From positions 1 through 64,000 of the forward strand of contig JBDUXZ010000024.1 in assembly GCA_039944855.1 (NCBI GenBank): a stretch of 64,000 nucleotides of DNA. Reading direction: 5' to 3'. Position 1 is the first letter of the stretch, and the number at the start of each line of letters is the position of its first letter. The DNA is from Rhodothermales bacterium (lineage in GTDB: Bacteria; Bacteroidota; Rhodothermia; Rhodothermales; JANQRZ01). The notes below the pieces were generated by a model that did not search any database, was not told where the DNA came from, and worked only from the letters and a program-made list of their open reading frames with translations. Shown here piece by piece: positions 62,899 through 64,000 of the stretch. The position numbers and the translations under genes are program-made.

Positions 62899-63132
62899 AT
62901 GGCCCGAGACCGCCGCGGCATGCTCATCAAGAACCTTAGCGAGCAGTCGCTCACCATCCGTATGGCGACGCGGAAGCTGGAGCTCGACGCCGGCGAGGAG
63001 ATCGCCGTCACCGCCGAGGAGGTCCGCGACGCCGTCCTCCGCGACCACCTCCAGGTCCGCACGATCGCCGTCGTCCGCCCGACGACCGCCGAGGAGAACG
63101 ACGACCTCGAGCGCGTGCTCGCTGGCGAGTAG
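62899..63132 (+). CDS. Small conserved-looking protein of unknown function
   Basis: The 77-aa protein starts MARDRRGMLIKNLSEQSLTI and is a compact, charged cytoplasmic protein ('RKLELDAGEEIAVTAEEVRD' followed by 'AVLRDHLQVRTIAVVRPTTA'). It reads like a small beta-rich domain with an acidic tail. No signal, helix or motif gives a function. It starts 128 bases from the divergent comF start and 34 bases before the glycosyltransferase gene, with which it may be co-transcribed. Confidence 0.7.
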   Translation: MARDRRGMLIKNLSEQSLTIRMATRKLELDAGEEIAVTAEEVRDAVLRDHLQVRTIAVVRPTTAEENDDLERVLAGE

Positions 63133-63166
63133 CGCCCACGTCCCCTCGTAGAGCCGAGCACCCCCG

Positions 63167-64000
63167 ATGAACGTCCTCGCGCTCGAACCGTGGTACGGCG
63201 GCTCCCACCGTCACTTCCTCGACGGCCTCGCCCGCCACAGCGCGCACGACCTCCGCCTCATCACGATGGCGGACCGCTACTGGAAATGGCGGATGCAGGG
63301 TGGGGCCGTGACGCTCGCCGCGAAGGCGCGGGAGGCGGCCGACGAAGGCTTCGTCCCGGACGTGATTTTCGCCACGGGGATGGTGAACGTGCCGGCGTTC
63401 CTCGCGCTCACGCGCGACCGGTTCGCGGACACGCCCGTCGTCCTCTACTTCCACGAGAATCAGCTCACGTACCCCCTCCGCGACGGGCAGCAACGCGACC
63501 TCACGTACGCGTACATCAACTACCTCTCGGCCCTCGCCGCCGACCGCGTCGTGTTCAACTCGGCGTTCCACCGCGACGAGTTCTTCGAGGCCCTGCCCGA
63601 ACTGCTCCGCCGCTTCCCGGACTACACCCACCTCCGCACGGCGCAGCGCCTCCGTGACAAGAGCGAGGTGCTCCATCTGGGCCTCGACCTCGACGCGCTC
63701 GACCGGAACGCGCCGCTTAGGAAGAAAGATGGCGGCGCGCCCATCGTGCTCTGGAATCAGCGGTGGGAGCATGACAAGAACCCCGAGGCGTTCTTCCGCA
63801 CGATGAACCGGCTCGACGACATCGGCGCCCCGTTCCGGCTGATCCTCGCGGGCGAGCGGTTCGAGGAGCAGCCGCCGGCGTTCGAGACGGCCTTCCGCCG
63901 CTACGCCGACCGCATCATCCACTACGGCTACGCCGAAGACCTCCCCGAGTACGCCCGCCTGCTCCACCGCGCCGACCTCGTGGTCTCGACGTCGAAGCAC
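63167..64000 (+). CDS. DUF3524-type glycosyltransferase (tRNA-queuosine mannosyltransferase-like), cut by window end
   Basis: The frame opens at the ATG at 63167 (MNVLALEPWYGGSHRHFLDG) and stays open for 278 codons to the window end. 'LEPWYGGSHRHFLDGLA' is the DUF3524 signature, followed by 'MADRYWKWRMQGGA', 'YFHENQLTYPLRDGQQRDLT', 'VVFNSAFHRDEFF', and the start of a GT-B C-terminal domain ('LWNQRWEHDKNPEAFF', 'ADRIIHYGYAEDLPEYARLL'). The human relative GTDC1/QTMAN mannosylates queuosine in tRNA-Asp. Whether the bacterial protein does the same is inference. Confidence 0.87.
   Translation, partial: MNVLALEPWYGGSHRHFLDGLARHSAHDLRLITMADRYWKWRMQGGAVTLAAKAREAADEGFVPDVIFATGMVNVPAFLALTRDRFADTPVVLYFHENQLTYPLRDGQQRDLTYAYINYLSALAADRVVFNSAFHRDEFFEALPELLRRFPDYTHLRTAQRLRDKSEVLHLGLDLDALDRNAPLRKKDGGAPIVLWNQRWEHDKNPEAFFRTMNRLDDIGAPFRLILAGERFEEQPPAFETAFRRYADRIIHYGYAEDLPEYARLLHRADLVVSTSKH

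Overview
The window is a GC-rich bacterial chromosome segment. It most likely comes from the Rhodothermota (Rhodothermia, Rubricoccaceae/Salinibacter-like relatives of Bacteroidota). The evidence is a set of secreted proteins with C-terminal 'YPNPF ... YDVLGRQVAVL ... GVYLVR' sorting domains (type IX secretion, type A), a TonB-dependent receptor paired with a DUF4249 lipoprotein, LxxC lipoproteins, few clear Shine-Dalgarno sites, and codon use strongly biased to G/C. The genus is inference. No rRNA, tRNA or CRISPR array was seen. Most long antisense frames are GC-driven shadows of real genes.

Layout. 1-354: start of an IS110-family transposase on the minus strand and its non-coding end, which may encode a bridge RNA. 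355-7971: TolB-propeller/amidohydrolase fusion, FAD dehydrogenase, SppA protease, DUF2231 membrane protein. 8092-11128: heat-shock operon hrcA-grpE-dnaJ (no dnaK). 11190-16932: flavin reductase, FKBP lipoprotein, metG, a run of six adjacent hairpins, M1 aminopeptidase. 17105-24435: secreted metzincin, zinc-ribbon protein, nuclease lipoprotein, NAD-binding epimerase-like protein, SCP2 protein, RlpA, and a degenerate terminase-nuclease-like protein. 24519-28789: DUF2339/DUF3999 envelope pair split by a nested palindrome. 28912-32815: secreted M28 peptidase, PA-domain secreted protein, small envelope proteins. 32954-38722: a 1107-aa P-loop ATPase overlapping an MscS channel gene, and a divergent UV-damage endonuclease. 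38735-50080: four tandem secreted paralogues of 906-912 aa. 50191-53916: small membrane protein, TonB-dependent receptor, DUF4249 lipoprotein. 54002-64000: two fasciclin proteins, a nonsense-interrupted gene, a 15-copy heptanucleotide repeat, family B DNA polymerase, GNAT, DUF5715, SodC, CcmA-like ATPase, ComF, a small unknown protein, and a DUF3524 glycosyltransferase cut by the window end.

Functionally the region is rich in envelope and secretion genes: proteases, lipoproteins, type IX cargo, one TonB uptake pair, and membrane-tension/ATPase genes. These are mixed with housekeeping genes for protein folding, methionyl-tRNA synthesis and DNA repair. Several families of intergenic palindromic repeats lie between genes, at convergent ends and also inside likely operons.

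The best leads for undescribed biology are the six-hairpin array at 14881-15082, the MscS plus ATPase gene pair, the mosaic four-gene cargo array, and the degenerate terminase-like protein at 23584-24435.
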